The notes below the pieces were generated by a model. It was not told where the DNA came from and did no database searches. It saw only the letters and a program-made list of their open reading frames with translations. 13,077 bases of DNA from JAYXXU01 sp037969155 (GTDB taxonomy: Bacteria; Pseudomonadota; Gammaproteobacteria; Pseudomonadales; Moraxellaceae): positions 1 through 13,077 of the forward strand of contig JBBKWW010000081.1 in assembly GCA_037969155.1 (NCBI GenBank), given 5' to 3'. Within the stretch, counting starts at the first letter, position 1; the number at the start of each line of letters is the position of its first letter. The translations under genes and the position numbers were made by a program. Below are positions 5,508 through 13,077 of this stretch, piece after piece.

Positions 5508-7274
5508 ATGAACCAAACCACCGCACTGAATATCCTCAAAGCTGGCCAAAACGTTTTTTTAACGGGTTCGGCGGGTGCAGGTAAGACCTACACATTAAAT
5601 CAATATATCGACTACCTTAAAGCACGAAAAGTGGCAGTCGCCATCACCGCATCGACGGGGATCGCCGCGACCCATATGAATGGCATGACCATTCACACGT
5701 GGGCGGGGATTGGCATTAAGGACAGCTTGGATACTCAGGATTTGGCGCGGATGTATGATCGTAAATACATGCGTGAGCATCTGGATAAAGTCAAAGTGCT
5801 GATCATCGACGAGATTTCGATGCTACACGCCAAGCAGCTTGAACTGGTGAATCAAGTGCTGAAGTATTTTAAGGGCAACGAGCTGCCATTCGGTGGCATT
5901 CAAGTGGTGGTGGCGGGCGATTTTTTTCAGTTGCCACCCGTGGGTAAGCCAAGCGAAACCAATCGAGATAAGTTTGCTTTTATGTCCGCTGGTTGGTTGG
6001 AGGCAAAGTTTCAAATCTGCTACCTGACAGAGCAGCATCGGCAAAACGATAGCCGTCTGAATGATATTTTAAATGAAATTCGTGCTGAGCAAGTGTCGGA
6101 AGACAGCCTTGCCCAATTACGCCATACCCAGCATCAGGCGTTAGATGCCGATATCACCCGATTGTTTACTCATAATGTCAATGTCGATGAGATTAATCAG
6201 CGGCATTTGGCTGCGTTGGAGCAACCCCCCAAAAGCTTTCAAGCCAAAAGTAAAGGTAACGAAAAGCTATTGATGACCTTAACGGGTGCGGTGCGTGCGC
6301 CAGAACAGTTGGTGCTGAAAGTCGGCGCGAAGGTGATGTTTGTTAAAAATAATTTTGAGCTCGGTTATAGCAACGGCACGCTGGGCGAAGTGACAGGATT
6401 TGTCACCGATGATGAGTTTGGTACCTTACCACGCGTGAAGCTGCGTGATGGTGAGCAGCTGGTAGTATTGCCTGAAACATGGTCAGTCGATAATGAATCG
6501 GGTAAATCACTAGCCACGTATCAGCAGTTTCCGCTGTGTTTGGCATGGGCAATGACCGTGCACAAAAGCCAAGGCATGACACTACAAGCGGCTGAAATTG
6601 ACCTGAGCAATACTTTTGAAAAAGGCCAAGGCTATGTGGCGTTGTCGCGCTTACAGAATCTTCAGGGCTTGCGATTGCTGGGTTTAAACTCAATGGCGCT
6701 ACAGTTGGATCGGTTGGCAGTCAAAGCCGATCAGCGGTTTTTGCAACTGTCTGGTGAGGCGGAACAGGTTTGGACGGATCAGGCCGAAAAACCCGCTGCA
6801 ACCTTAAAAAAACTGCACGATCAGTTTATCACCCAATCCGGTGGCACCTTAAATGCCGCCGAAATCGCTAAATACGAACAACGTAAAGCCAAAAAAATCA
6901 AAGCAAAAGGTAAGGCCACGCCCGAGCCACATACGTTAGAACAGACCAAAGTGCTGTTTGTGCAAGGCTTAGAGGTTGAGGAGATTGCCCAGCTTCGTGA
7001 GCTGACCCAAGCGACCATCATTAATCATTTGGCAAAACTCGCCGAACAAGATCAGCAGTTTGATGTCAGTCGAATTCGTCCCAGTGCAGAGCAGCTTGAG
7101 CCGATCCGTAACGTGTATTTGCAGTTGCTTAAAGAGCGCCAAGCCACAAACTTTAATGACGATGGCACGATTAAGCTACGCCCGATTGTCGAGGCATTAC
7201 GGCAAAACGTGGGCTATAACGAGGTGCGTTTGGCCTTGGTGTTTATTCAGGCTGAGCCAACAGCGTCTGCGTAA
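5508..7274 (+). CDS. PIF1-like ATP-dependent DNA helicase with C-terminal HTH domain
   Basis: This encodes a 588-residue superfamily 1B helicase. Motifs in order are Walker A GSAGAGKT (residues 20-27), TASTGIAATHMNGMTIHTWAGIG (motif Ia region, about 45-67), Walker B VLIIDEISML with Asp101-Glu102, GDFFQLPPV from Gly137 (motif III), and YLTEQHRQ (motif IV). These are followed by VGAKVMFVKNNFELGYSNG, then AWAMTVHKSQGMTL around 345-359 (motif V), and GYVALSRL around 375-382 (motif VI). After a Lys-rich linker, residues about 475-585 form a helix-turn-helix tail (HTLEQTKVLFVQGLEVEEIAQ) like the domain found at the C terminus of RecQ/PIF1-type helicases. I start at ATG 5508, giving MNQTTALNIL close to Walker A; an upstream TTG (5448) would add 20 unconserved residues. 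The protein probably unwinds DNA in repair or replication; its exact substrate is not shown. Confidence 0.9.
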   Translation: MNQTTALNILKAGQNVFLTGSAGAGKTYTLNQYIDYLKARKVAVAITASTGIAATHMNGMTIHTWAGIGIKDSLDTQDLARMYDRKYMREHLDKVKVLIIDEISMLHAKQLELVNQVLKYFKGNELPFGGIQVVVAGDFFQLPPVGKPSETNRDKFAFMSAGWLEAKFQICYLTEQHRQNDSRLNDILNEIRAEQVSEDSLAQLRHTQHQALDADITRLFTHNVNVDEINQRHLAALEQPPKSFQAKSKGNEKLLMTLTGAVRAPEQLVLKVGAKVMFVKNNFELGYSNGTLGEVTGFVTDDEFGTLPRVKLRDGEQLVVLPETWSVDNESGKSLATYQQFPLCLAWAMTVHKSQGMTLQAAEIDLSNTFEKGQGYVALSRLQNLQGLRLLGLNSMALQLDRLAVKADQRFLQLSGEAEQVWTDQAEKPAATLKKLHDQFITQSGGTLNAAEIAKYEQRKAKKIKAKGKATPEPHTLEQTKVLFVQGLEVEEIAQLRELTQATIINHLAKLAEQDQQFDVSRIRPSAEQLEPIRNVYLQLLKERQATNFNDDGTIKLRPIVEALRQNVGYNEVRLALVFIQAEPTASA

Positions 7275-7411
7275 CGGGTGAGCTTGAGCAGGGACGGTTA
7301 TTTTGCTTGGCGGGTTTGAGTGGCCGAATGCAGCAAATGCGCGTATCATATCGGCCTTTCCTGTCTTGCACATCAGGTCAGCCTTGACTGATCTACGGAG
7401 CCGTTCCCAGC
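7275..7411 (+). promoter_or_regulatory. purL: purL upstream region
   Basis: This 137-bp gap must hold the purL promoter unless the gene is read from the helicase. A TATCAT at 7344-7349 is a possible -10 without a good -35. GGAG at 7397-7400 is the likely ribosome site, 11 bases before ATG 7412. I see no PurR-type operator. Confidence 0.35.
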
Positions 7412-10400
7412 ATGTTCATTGTGGCCGGTGCGCCAGCACTTTCTATCTTCAAGCAAGATCAATTGCTTGCCCGTTTGTCTGCCATTGCACCGATTACGGG
7501 TGTGGCCAGTCAGTTTGTTTATCTATTTGATCAGCCGCTAGTCGATGCGGCCCACAGTGTAGCGTTAGGCTTGCTGAATGATGGTCAGACCTATGAGGTC
7601 ACTGCGCCGTCTGCGGATGGTGTGCAATTGATCGTCACGCCACGCATCGGTACGATTTCGCCTTGGTCGTCCAAGGCCAGTGATATTTTTGCCAACTGTG
7701 GTCAGCCAGTGGCTCGATTTGAGCGTGCGACGCTGTACACCTTGCAGGGCGTGACTGAATTAACGCCTGCATTGGTTGCGCTGCTGCATGATCGGATGAC
7801 CGAAAGCACCTTTAATAGCCTTGCCGCTGCGCAGGTGTTGTTCAGCCAACATGCACCTAAATCACTGAACGCAATTGATATTCTGGGTCAGGGTAAAGAT
7901 GCTTTGATCAAAGCCAATCATGAGTTTGGTTTTGCACTGTCGCTTGAAGAAATCGACTATTTGACCACGGCCTTTATCCAGCTTGGCCGCAATCCGCATG
8001 ACATCGAACTGATGATGTTCGCGCAGGCCAATTCTGAGCATTGTCGGCACAAGATTTTTAATGCTGAATGGTCAATCAATGGCGAAAAGCAGCCGTTGTC
8101 CTTGTTCCAGATGATCAAAAACACCTATAAACAATCGCCATCGGATGTGTTATCTGCCTATAAAGATAACGCTTCGGTGATTGTTGGCTTTGATTCGTTA
8201 CGTTTTTATCCGACTTGTAATCCAGATACGCAGCAGCGCGAATACGGCATGCACAAAGAAGCCGTACATATTCTGATGAAAGTCGAAACGCATAATCACC
8301 CGACCGCGATTGCGCCGTTTGCCGGTGCGGCGACCGGTTCAGGTGGTGAGATTCGCGATGAAGGCGCGACTGGACGTGGTGGCAAACCAAAAGCGGGTTT
8401 GGCAGGCTTTACCGTGTCGAGTCTGCAACTGCCGACACAGCCTGAGCCGTGGGAAACCGCGTATGGCAAGCCGTCGCGTATGGCCTCCGCCTTACAAATC
8501 ATGACTGATGCACCGCTCGGTGCGGCGGCGTTTAACAATGAATTCGGTCGCCCGAATCTGTGTGGTTATTTCCGCAGTTTTGAGCTGACCGTACAGGATA
8601 AAGTCTGGGGCTTTCACAAGCCCATCATGATGGCGGGGGGTTACGGCAATATTCGACCAGATCACGTCGAGAAGCAGCCGATTGAGCAGGGTGATTTGCT
8701 GATCGTGCTGGGTGGCCCAGCCATGCTGATCGGTTTGGGTGGTGGTGCGGCGTCGAGTGTCGATAGCGGTACGATGGGTGAGCAGCTCGATTTTGCGTCG
8801 GTGCAGCGTGATAATCCTGAGATGGAGCGCCGTTGCCAAGAGGTGATTGATGCCTGCTGGGGCATGGCCGATCATAACCCGATTGTCTCTTTACATGATG
8901 TCGGTGCGGGTGGTCTGTCTAACGCGATGCCTGAGCTGGTCAATGACCATAAACTCGGTGCAATCCTCGATCTGCGCCAGATTCCATCACTGGAGTCGGG
9001 CATGTCCCCGATGGAAATCTGGTCAAACGAAGCGCAAGAACGCTATGTGTTGGCGATTCGTCCCAAGTCGCTGGCATTGTTTGAATCACTGTGTGCGCGT
9101 GAGCGCTGTCCATTTGCGGTGCTCGGTGAAGCGACCGACGTTCGGCATTTGACCGTGAATGATCCACAGTTTGGTAATAAAGCGGTCGATATGCCGATGC
9201 AAGTGATGCTCGGCGGTACGCCACGCATGCAGCGCAGCTATGACACGATTGAGCGGGCTGGCCAAGCGTTTGATACCACCTCGATTGATCTAAAAGACGC
9301 GATTTTCCGTGTGCTACGGCATCCGACGGTGGCCAGTAAGTCGTTTTTGATTACGATAGGCGACCGTTCGATTACTGGCATGGTGGCGCGTGACCAAATG
9401 GTCGGTCGCTATCAAGTGCCCGTGGCTGACTGTGCGGTGACGGTGACCGGTCATCAGGCGGTCACGGGTGAAGCGATGAGCATGGGTGAGCGTTCGCCAG
9501 TGGCGTTGCTGAACCCAGCTGCATCTGCGCGACTGGCAGTGGCAGAAGCAATCACTAACATTGCAGCATCCCAGATCCAGCAACTGTCGGATATTAAGTT
9601 CTCCGCCAACTGGATGGCCGCCGCTGGCCAAACTGGCGAAGACCAAGCCTTGTTTGAAGCCGTAAAAGCAGTTGGCATGGAGCTGTGTCCCGCGTTGGGC
9701 ATTGCGATTCCAGTCGGTAAAGACTCCTTGTCAATGCGTGCCACATGGCAAGATGAGCAGGGCACGGATAAATCAGTTACCTCACCAATGACGCTGATTT
9801 TGACCGCCTTTGCGCCCGTGACCAATGTGACCAAAACCCTCACGCCAGAACTGAAAGAGCAAGACGACACGGTGCTGGTGCGGATTGATTTGTCGCAAGG
9901 CAAATTCCGGTTGGGTGCGTCGATTTTGGCACAAGTCTACAGTCAGCTCGGTGATGTGCCTGCCGATCTAGACGATGCTGAAGATCTAAAAGCCTTTTTT
10001 AGCTTGATTCAGCAGTGGAATGCTGCGGGTAAAATCTTGGCCTATCATGATATTGGTGATGGTGGCTTGTTGGCGACTGTTGCCGAAATGATGTTTGCGT
10101 CGCGTCTGGGGGTTGATCTACAACTGACCAGTGATCGCACGTTGCCCGAATTGTTTGCCGAAGAGATTGGCGCTGTATTGCAGCTACGCGCTAGCGACTG
10201 GGCAAAAATCCAAGCGCATCTGGCAGGTACACCGCTGGCCAATACCATCCAGCAGATCGGTACAGTCAATCGCAGTGATACACTCAGCGTGGCGGGCTTG
10301 AGTTTGCCGCGTGCTGAGTTACAACAGGCATGGAGCAGCGTCAGTCATCAGATTCAGCGTCAGCGTGATAACAGTGATTGTGCTGATCAAGAATTTTCCC

Positions 10401-11260
10401 TGATTACCGCACCTGCCTATCAAGGTCTGATTGCCAAACCGACGTTTGATCTGAATGAGCCGATTGAAGCGCCGTACCTTAATCTGCGTCAGCCAAAAGT
10501 TGCGATCTTGCGTGAGCAGGGTGTCAATGGTCAGCTTGAAATGGCGGCTGCGTTTGATCAGGTTGGTTTTTGCACCGTTGATGTGCATATGAGTGACTTG
10601 CTCAGTGGTCGGATTCGTTTAGATGAGTTTGAAGGTCTAGTCGCTTGTGGTGGCTTTAGTTATGGCGACGTGCTGGGCGCGGGCGGTGGTTGGGCGAAGT
10701 CAATTTTGTTTAACAGCCAGTTGCGTGAGCAGTTTGAGCATTTTTTCCATCGTACCGAAACCTTCACCCTTGGCGTGTGTAACGGCTGCCAGATGGTGTC
10801 ACAACTAAAAGACTTGATTCCACAGGCGCAGCATTTCCCGCGTTTCCGCCAAAACACCAGCGAGCGATTCGAGGCGCGGGTGGTTAATCTTCGAGTCGAA
10901 CAGTCTAAATCTGTTTTGCTGGAAGATATGGCAGGGTCGATTTTGCCGATTGCGATTGCGCACGGTGAGGGTCGGGTCGAGGCGACGGCGGAGCAACTGG
11001 CTGCACTGAACGCGAGTGGTCAGGTAATTTTGCGTTATGTTGATAGCCAAGGCCAGCCAACGCAGCATTATCCACTCAATCCAAACGGCTCGCCTGAGGC
11101 GATTGGTGGGGTGACCTCGGGTGATGGTCGGGTGACGATTTTGATGCCGCATCCTGAGCGTAACTTCCGTGCCTTGCAGCATAGCTGGAAGCCGGAGGAT
11201 TGGACGCAGGATGGGGCGTGGTTGCGGATGTTCCGTAACGCGCGGCGTTTTGTCGGCTAA
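7412..11260 (+). CDS. purL: Phosphoribosylformylglycinamidine synthase (single-chain PurL)
   Basis: This enzyme converts FGAR, glutamine and ATP to FGAM, the fourth step of IMP synthesis. At 1282 residues it is the full-length fused form used by gammaproteobacteria (about 1295 in E. coli). The N-terminal PurS-like domain includes VQLIVTPRIGTISPWSSKA. The linker and synthase start contain ANSEHCRHKIFNAEW with catalytic-type His210. The first synthase domain has KVETHNHPTAIAPFAGAATG (about 290-309) and GATGRGGKPKAGL. A second pseudo-symmetric synthase half follows, with VGKDSLSMR and HDIGDGGLLATVAEM. The C-terminal class I glutaminase domain (about 1025-1282) has nucleophile Cys1123 in GVCNGCQMVS and the His1247/Glu1249 pair in PHPERNFR. 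The start at ATG 7412 (MFIVAGAPALS) agrees with relatives. All active-site residues are present. It is likely monocistronic and ends at a terminator. Confidence 0.97.
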   Translation: MFIVAGAPALSIFKQDQLLARLSAIAPITGVASQFVYLFDQPLVDAAHSVALGLLNDGQTYEVTAPSADGVQLIVTPRIGTISPWSSKASDIFANCGQPVARFERATLYTLQGVTELTPALVALLHDRMTESTFNSLAAAQVLFSQHAPKSLNAIDILGQGKDALIKANHEFGFALSLEEIDYLTTAFIQLGRNPHDIELMMFAQANSEHCRHKIFNAEWSINGEKQPLSLFQMIKNTYKQSPSDVLSAYKDNASVIVGFDSLRFYPTCNPDTQQREYGMHKEAVHILMKVETHNHPTAIAPFAGAATGSGGEIRDEGATGRGGKPKAGLAGFTVSSLQLPTQPEPWETAYGKPSRMASALQIMTDAPLGAAAFNNEFGRPNLCGYFRSFELTVQDKVWGFHKPIMMAGGYGNIRPDHVEKQPIEQGDLLIVLGGPAMLIGLGGGAASSVDSGTMGEQLDFASVQRDNPEMERRCQEVIDACWGMADHNPIVSLHDVGAGGLSNAMPELVNDHKLGAILDLRQIPSLESGMSPMEIWSNEAQERYVLAIRPKSLALFESLCARERCPFAVLGEATDVRHLTVNDPQFGNKAVDMPMQVMLGGTPRMQRSYDTIERAGQAFDTTSIDLKDAIFRVLRHPTVASKSFLITIGDRSITGMVARDQMVGRYQVPVADCAVTVTGHQAVTGEAMSMGERSPVALLNPAASARLAVAEAITNIAASQIQQLSDIKFSANWMAAAGQTGEDQALFEAVKAVGMELCPALGIAIPVGKDSLSMRATWQDEQGTDKSVTSPMTLILTAFAPVTNVTKTLTPELKEQDDTVLVRIDLSQGKFRLGASILAQVYSQLGDVPADLDDAEDLKAFFSLIQQWNAAGKILAYHDIGDGGLLATVAEMMFASRLGVDLQLTSDRTLPELFAEEIGAVLQLRASDWAKIQAHLAGTPLANTIQQIGTVNRSDTLSVAGLSLPRAELQQAWSSVSHQIQRQRDNSDCADQEFSLITAPAYQGLIAKPTFDLNEPIEAPYLNLRQPKVAILREQGVNGQLEMAAAFDQVGFCTVDVHMSDLLSGRIRLDEFEGLVACGGFSYGDVLGAGGGWAKSILFNSQLREQFEHFFHRTETFTLGVCNGCQMVSQLKDLIPQAQHFPRFRQNTSERFEARVVNLRVEQSKSVLLEDMAGSILPIAIAHGEGRVEATAEQLAALNASGQVILRYVDSQGQPTQHYPLNPNGSPEAIGGVTSGDGRVTILMPHPERNFRALQHSWKPEDWTQDGAWLRMFRNARRFVG

Positions 11261-11282
11261 TCAATTAGGTCTGTGAGATGTG

Positions 11283-11313
11283 AAAAAGGACGGCGTGTGT
11301 GTCGTCCTTTTTT
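11283..11313. terminator. Bidirectional terminator between purL and the reverse transcriptase gene
   Basis: AAAAAGGACG and CGTCCTTTTT form a ten-pair stem, extended by a G-T and a C-G pair to leave the loop GTGTGT. T-tracts are available on both strands. It lies 22 bases after the purL stop and about 10 bases after the stop of the convergent minus-strand gene, so it serves both. Confidence 0.92.
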
Positions 11314-11322
11314 GTACTGTTT

Positions 11323-12831
11323 TTAGTAAAAATAAGCGTTTCGTGTGAATAGTTCAACTTCTTCAGGCGTTACAACTTCACTCATGTCTTGTGGATCTGC
11401 TATCACTATTTCCTTTGGATCAAGCGCTTGTTTTAGAGCAGGGCTTGAAATCCAGTTGCTTTCCCATAGCTCAGGTGTCGGTGTGGTTTTACTAACAATT
11501 TGGCATATCAGCTCATCACTGTTAAAAGCAATATTTAGAGGTTTCGGGGTGATGACTCTTTGCAGCCATATTTCAAGGTAACCGTTATAAGGAATTCTAG
11601 CCATTTTTCGTCGTACCTTTTCCCAATAGCCGCTTTTTTGTTCTGCTGGCGCAAGTGATATGAGATAGCTTAGGATTCCGGCAATCGCTGGGAAGGTAGA
11701 AGGTGATACGAAAGCAATATCCGTAGCAATTGCAATTTGCACCTCTAGATCATCTGGTGCTTCAGTTTGTGTCGATATTTTCGTGTGAAAGTCACCCAAT
11801 AGCCTGCGTAGCGCACCGCTGTTAGGGTGGCGCTGACCAAAGGTATGTAGCCTGAGAAGTTGCTTTTGGATGGTTTTTGCGTTTGAAACCCCCAGATCTT
11901 GAAGTTCAATTGCTGAGAGTTTATCGGGCTTGATTGATCCTTCCACCACATTTTTGGAGGAAAAAGTTTTTGCAGTACCTAGTCGCATGCCAACGACTCT
12001 TAATTTGTCGCTAATAACTTTAAGTACATCTTCTGCGCGCTCATCACTGTTGGCGAAAATTCTGTAGTCGTCACGATAGCGGAGTATCTTGAAGTCAGAG
12101 CGACCGTCTAGTTCACTATTTATTAGCGTGTCGACATAACCAAGAACGATTTCAGCTATAAAATCCATGAGTACCGAGCCTTGAGATATACCATTGGTTT
12201 GACCATATCGGCTAGCTTGAATGTGTGCGTCAATCTTATTGCCCAGTAATTTTGGATCTCTTTTATTCGCTTCATTTTTGATGAAAGAAATGTCATGTAA
12301 AGCCCAAGGAATGCTATGGGTGTACAGCGAGCCGTAGCAATCCGTCACATCTGTATGTATCACATGGTTATACTCTAAAGAGTGTATGATGGATTTCTGC
12401 TCTATTCTTTGCCACCAGTTGAGAATTTGTGTTTCAGTATTCGTCTGATGGTTGAGTGAGATCATTGGTGTACTGCAACACTCAACAATGCCATTTTCAA
12501 ATGCTCTCATTCTTTGTGTAATAAGAGTCCAGTTTTGTTCATAACATATTGTATTTACTAAAGATACATAGATTACAGGGTGTATTAGCTCGTATGGCCG
12601 CCATGCAAACCTTCCATCCTTATTAGAAATAAGACTGTAATTAACAGACGAAAATTCGTTTGGATTTTTTGCTTTAAAGTCGCGGTATGTTTTCTCGCCT
12701 AAGATAGAGGATACTTTTTCAAGAATTGGCTCAAAACTAATGTAACTTGGTAAGTCTGCATTAAAATAGCTGCTGGGTCTTAAGAAGTGCTTTTTAGCTT
12801 CATCATGGGTCAAATCAATGAGTTTCTTCAT
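11323..12831 (-). CDS. Stand-alone defence-type reverse transcriptase (DRT/Abi-like, class undetermined)
   Basis: This encodes a 502-residue reverse transcriptase. The first ~65 residues (LIDLTHDEAKKHFLRPSSYF) are an N-terminal extension. The palm motifs follow: a RFAWRPYELIHPVIYVSLV block near 74-92, motif A TDVTDCYGSLYTHSIPWAL at 160-178 with catalytic Asp161, motif B NGISQGSVLMDFIAEI at 213-228, motif C YRDD at 252-255 with Asp254/Asp255, and GMRLGTAKT at 281-289. About 210 further residues, probably helical, form a C-terminal region I do not recognise. The YTHSIPWAL wording is what I associate with the unknown-group (UG) reverse transcriptases behind antiphage DRT systems. I cannot fix the type. 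Start ATG 12829-12831 is supported by AAGGTGA six to nine bases upstream. The gene is clearly more AT-rich than purL and is the sole occupant of its insertion, suggesting horizontal gain. No protease, integrase or maturase domain is visible. Confidence 0.85.
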   Translation of the reverse strand: MKKLIDLTHDEAKKHFLRPSSYFNADLPSYISFEPILEKVSSILGEKTYRDFKAKNPNEFSSVNYSLISNKDGRFAWRPYELIHPVIYVSLVNTICYEQNWTLITQRMRAFENGIVECCSTPMISLNHQTNTETQILNWWQRIEQKSIIHSLEYNHVIHTDVTDCYGSLYTHSIPWALHDISFIKNEANKRDPKLLGNKIDAHIQASRYGQTNGISQGSVLMDFIAEIVLGYVDTLINSELDGRSDFKILRYRDDYRIFANSDERAEDVLKVISDKLRVVGMRLGTAKTFSSKNVVEGSIKPDKLSAIELQDLGVSNAKTIQKQLLRLHTFGQRHPNSGALRRLLGDFHTKISTQTEAPDDLEVQIAIATDIAFVSPSTFPAIAGILSYLISLAPAEQKSGYWEKVRRKMARIPYNGYLEIWLQRVITPKPLNIAFNSDELICQIVSKTTPTPELWESNWISSPALKQALDPKEIVIADPQDMSEVVTPEEVELFTRNAYFY

Positions 12832-12925
12832 TTCTCACCTTGCTATTTAAGAATGACTTTTTTCAGGAAAAGTATGGGCGGTTAGAGCTAGTCTATTAGT
12901 TTTCAACCTGAAAAGTGTAGACCAC
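12832..12925 (-). ncRNA. Possible structured leader or ncRNA of the reverse transcriptase
   Basis: In plus-strand terms, TTTTCAGG (12860-12867) pairs perfectly with CCTGAAAA (12907-12914). The second element also forms its own hairpin, TTTTCA-ACC-TGAAAA (12900-12914). The first can form CTTTT...AAAAG locally. These alternatives lie between a possible -10 TATGAT (minus strand, 12933-12938) and the ribosome site. Several DRT systems need an RNA encoded just upstream of the reverse transcriptase, so this is the place to look, but the boundaries given are a guess. Confidence 0.35.
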
Positions 12926-12932
12926 TGCATTC

Positions 12933-12938
12933 ATCATA
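12933..12938 (-). promoter_or_regulatory. Possible -10 element for the reverse transcriptase gene
   Basis: TATGAT on the minus strand is a good -10 match. A T-rich stretch of eight T residues begins about 17 bases upstream, but the -35 hexamer is poor. Transcription from it would give a leader of about 95 bases. Confidence 0.35.
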
Positions 12939-13012
12939 GCCGATTTTACTTGAAAAAAAACCTTAAACCCCGCAGGCTATCGCCCGAATCCGCAATCCCC
13001 CCGAGTCCCCGC

Positions 13013-13077
13013 ATGACTGATAAATCTACCGCGCCATTTTCATTGGCCGATCTCGTTAAAGCGCCCCCAAGCCAAAC
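13013..13077 (+). CDS. 5' end of an unidentified plus-strand gene (cut by the window edge)
   Basis: An open frame starts at ATG 13013 with MTDKSTAPFSLADLVKAPPS and runs off the right edge, so only 21 codons are visible. Base composition rises sharply in GC just before it (from about 12965), matching the backbone genes rather than the reverse transcriptase region. The ribosome site is weak (GAG nine bases upstream). I do not recognise the product from so few residues. Confidence 0.5.
   Translation, partial: MTDKSTAPFSLADLVKAPPSQ

Noticed and set aside
9454..9903. Long antisense frames inside purL and hisZ
   Set aside because: They are mirror frames of strongly conserved genes, with no ribosome sites and no domain content.
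11323..13012. Retron, group II intron or diversity-generating retroelement
   Set aside because: There is no maturase or HNH domain, no template/variable repeat pair, no YADD motif with VTG-type retron region, and no paired msr/msd inverted repeats.
1..13077. CRISPR array, tRNA or rRNA genes
   Set aside because: No regularly spaced repeats, cloverleaf with a GTTCGA-type loop, or rRNA signature was seen on either strand.

Overview
The window looks like chromosomal DNA of a gammaproteobacterium. The closest fit I can judge by eye is the Moraxellaceae (Acinetobacter relatives). The evidence is the hisZ-purA gene order, the wording of HisZ, PurA and PurL (fused single-chain PurL of 1282 residues), and a PIF1-like helicase with a C-terminal helix-turn-helix of the kind I associate with that family. 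This placement comes from remembered sequences, not from a search.

Housekeeping backbone. hisZ (899-2068) and purA (2088-3407) lie 19 bp apart on the plus strand and end at a strong bidirectional terminator. A PIF1-like helicase (5508-7274) and purL (7412-11260) follow on the same strand. purL ends at a second bidirectional terminator that also serves the gene converging from the right. A DUF2237 protein (244-627, minus) is divergent from hisZ. The first codons of another plus-strand gene appear at the right edge (13013-13077).

Accessory pieces sit between the backbone genes. (1) Between purA and the helicase is an orphan polymorphic-toxin C-terminal cassette with a SHH-type nuclease motif and no delivery or carrier domain, followed by a probable immunity gene. 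Next comes a nested hairpin region, then a minus-strand RelE-like toxin plus HTH antitoxin pair (HI1419/HI1420 type) with a clear promoter/operator. (2) Between purL and the next gene is one visibly AT-rich, minus-strand gene for a 502-residue reverse transcriptase. It has catalytic motifs TDVTD and YRDD and belongs with the defence-associated (DRT/Abi-like) reverse transcriptases. Its leader carries repeated TTTTCAGG/CCTGAAAA pairings that could be part of a structured RNA. (3) At the left edge is a roughly 90-bp imperfect palindrome resembling a REP/MITE-type repeat.

The most unusual points are these. purA lacks any ATG, GTG or TTG start that would give the normal N terminus and appears to begin at ATT; its near-invariant QWGDEGKGK signature reads QGGDEGKGK. 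The toxin cassette has no convincing start. The reverse transcriptase is a stand-alone candidate antiphage system whose class and partner RNA cannot be settled from sequence reading alone. HisZ (histidine pathway) and PurA/PurL (AMP and FGAM synthesis) share purine metabolism as a theme. The toxin pairs and the reverse transcriptase look like conflict or defence cargo inserted beside transcription terminators.
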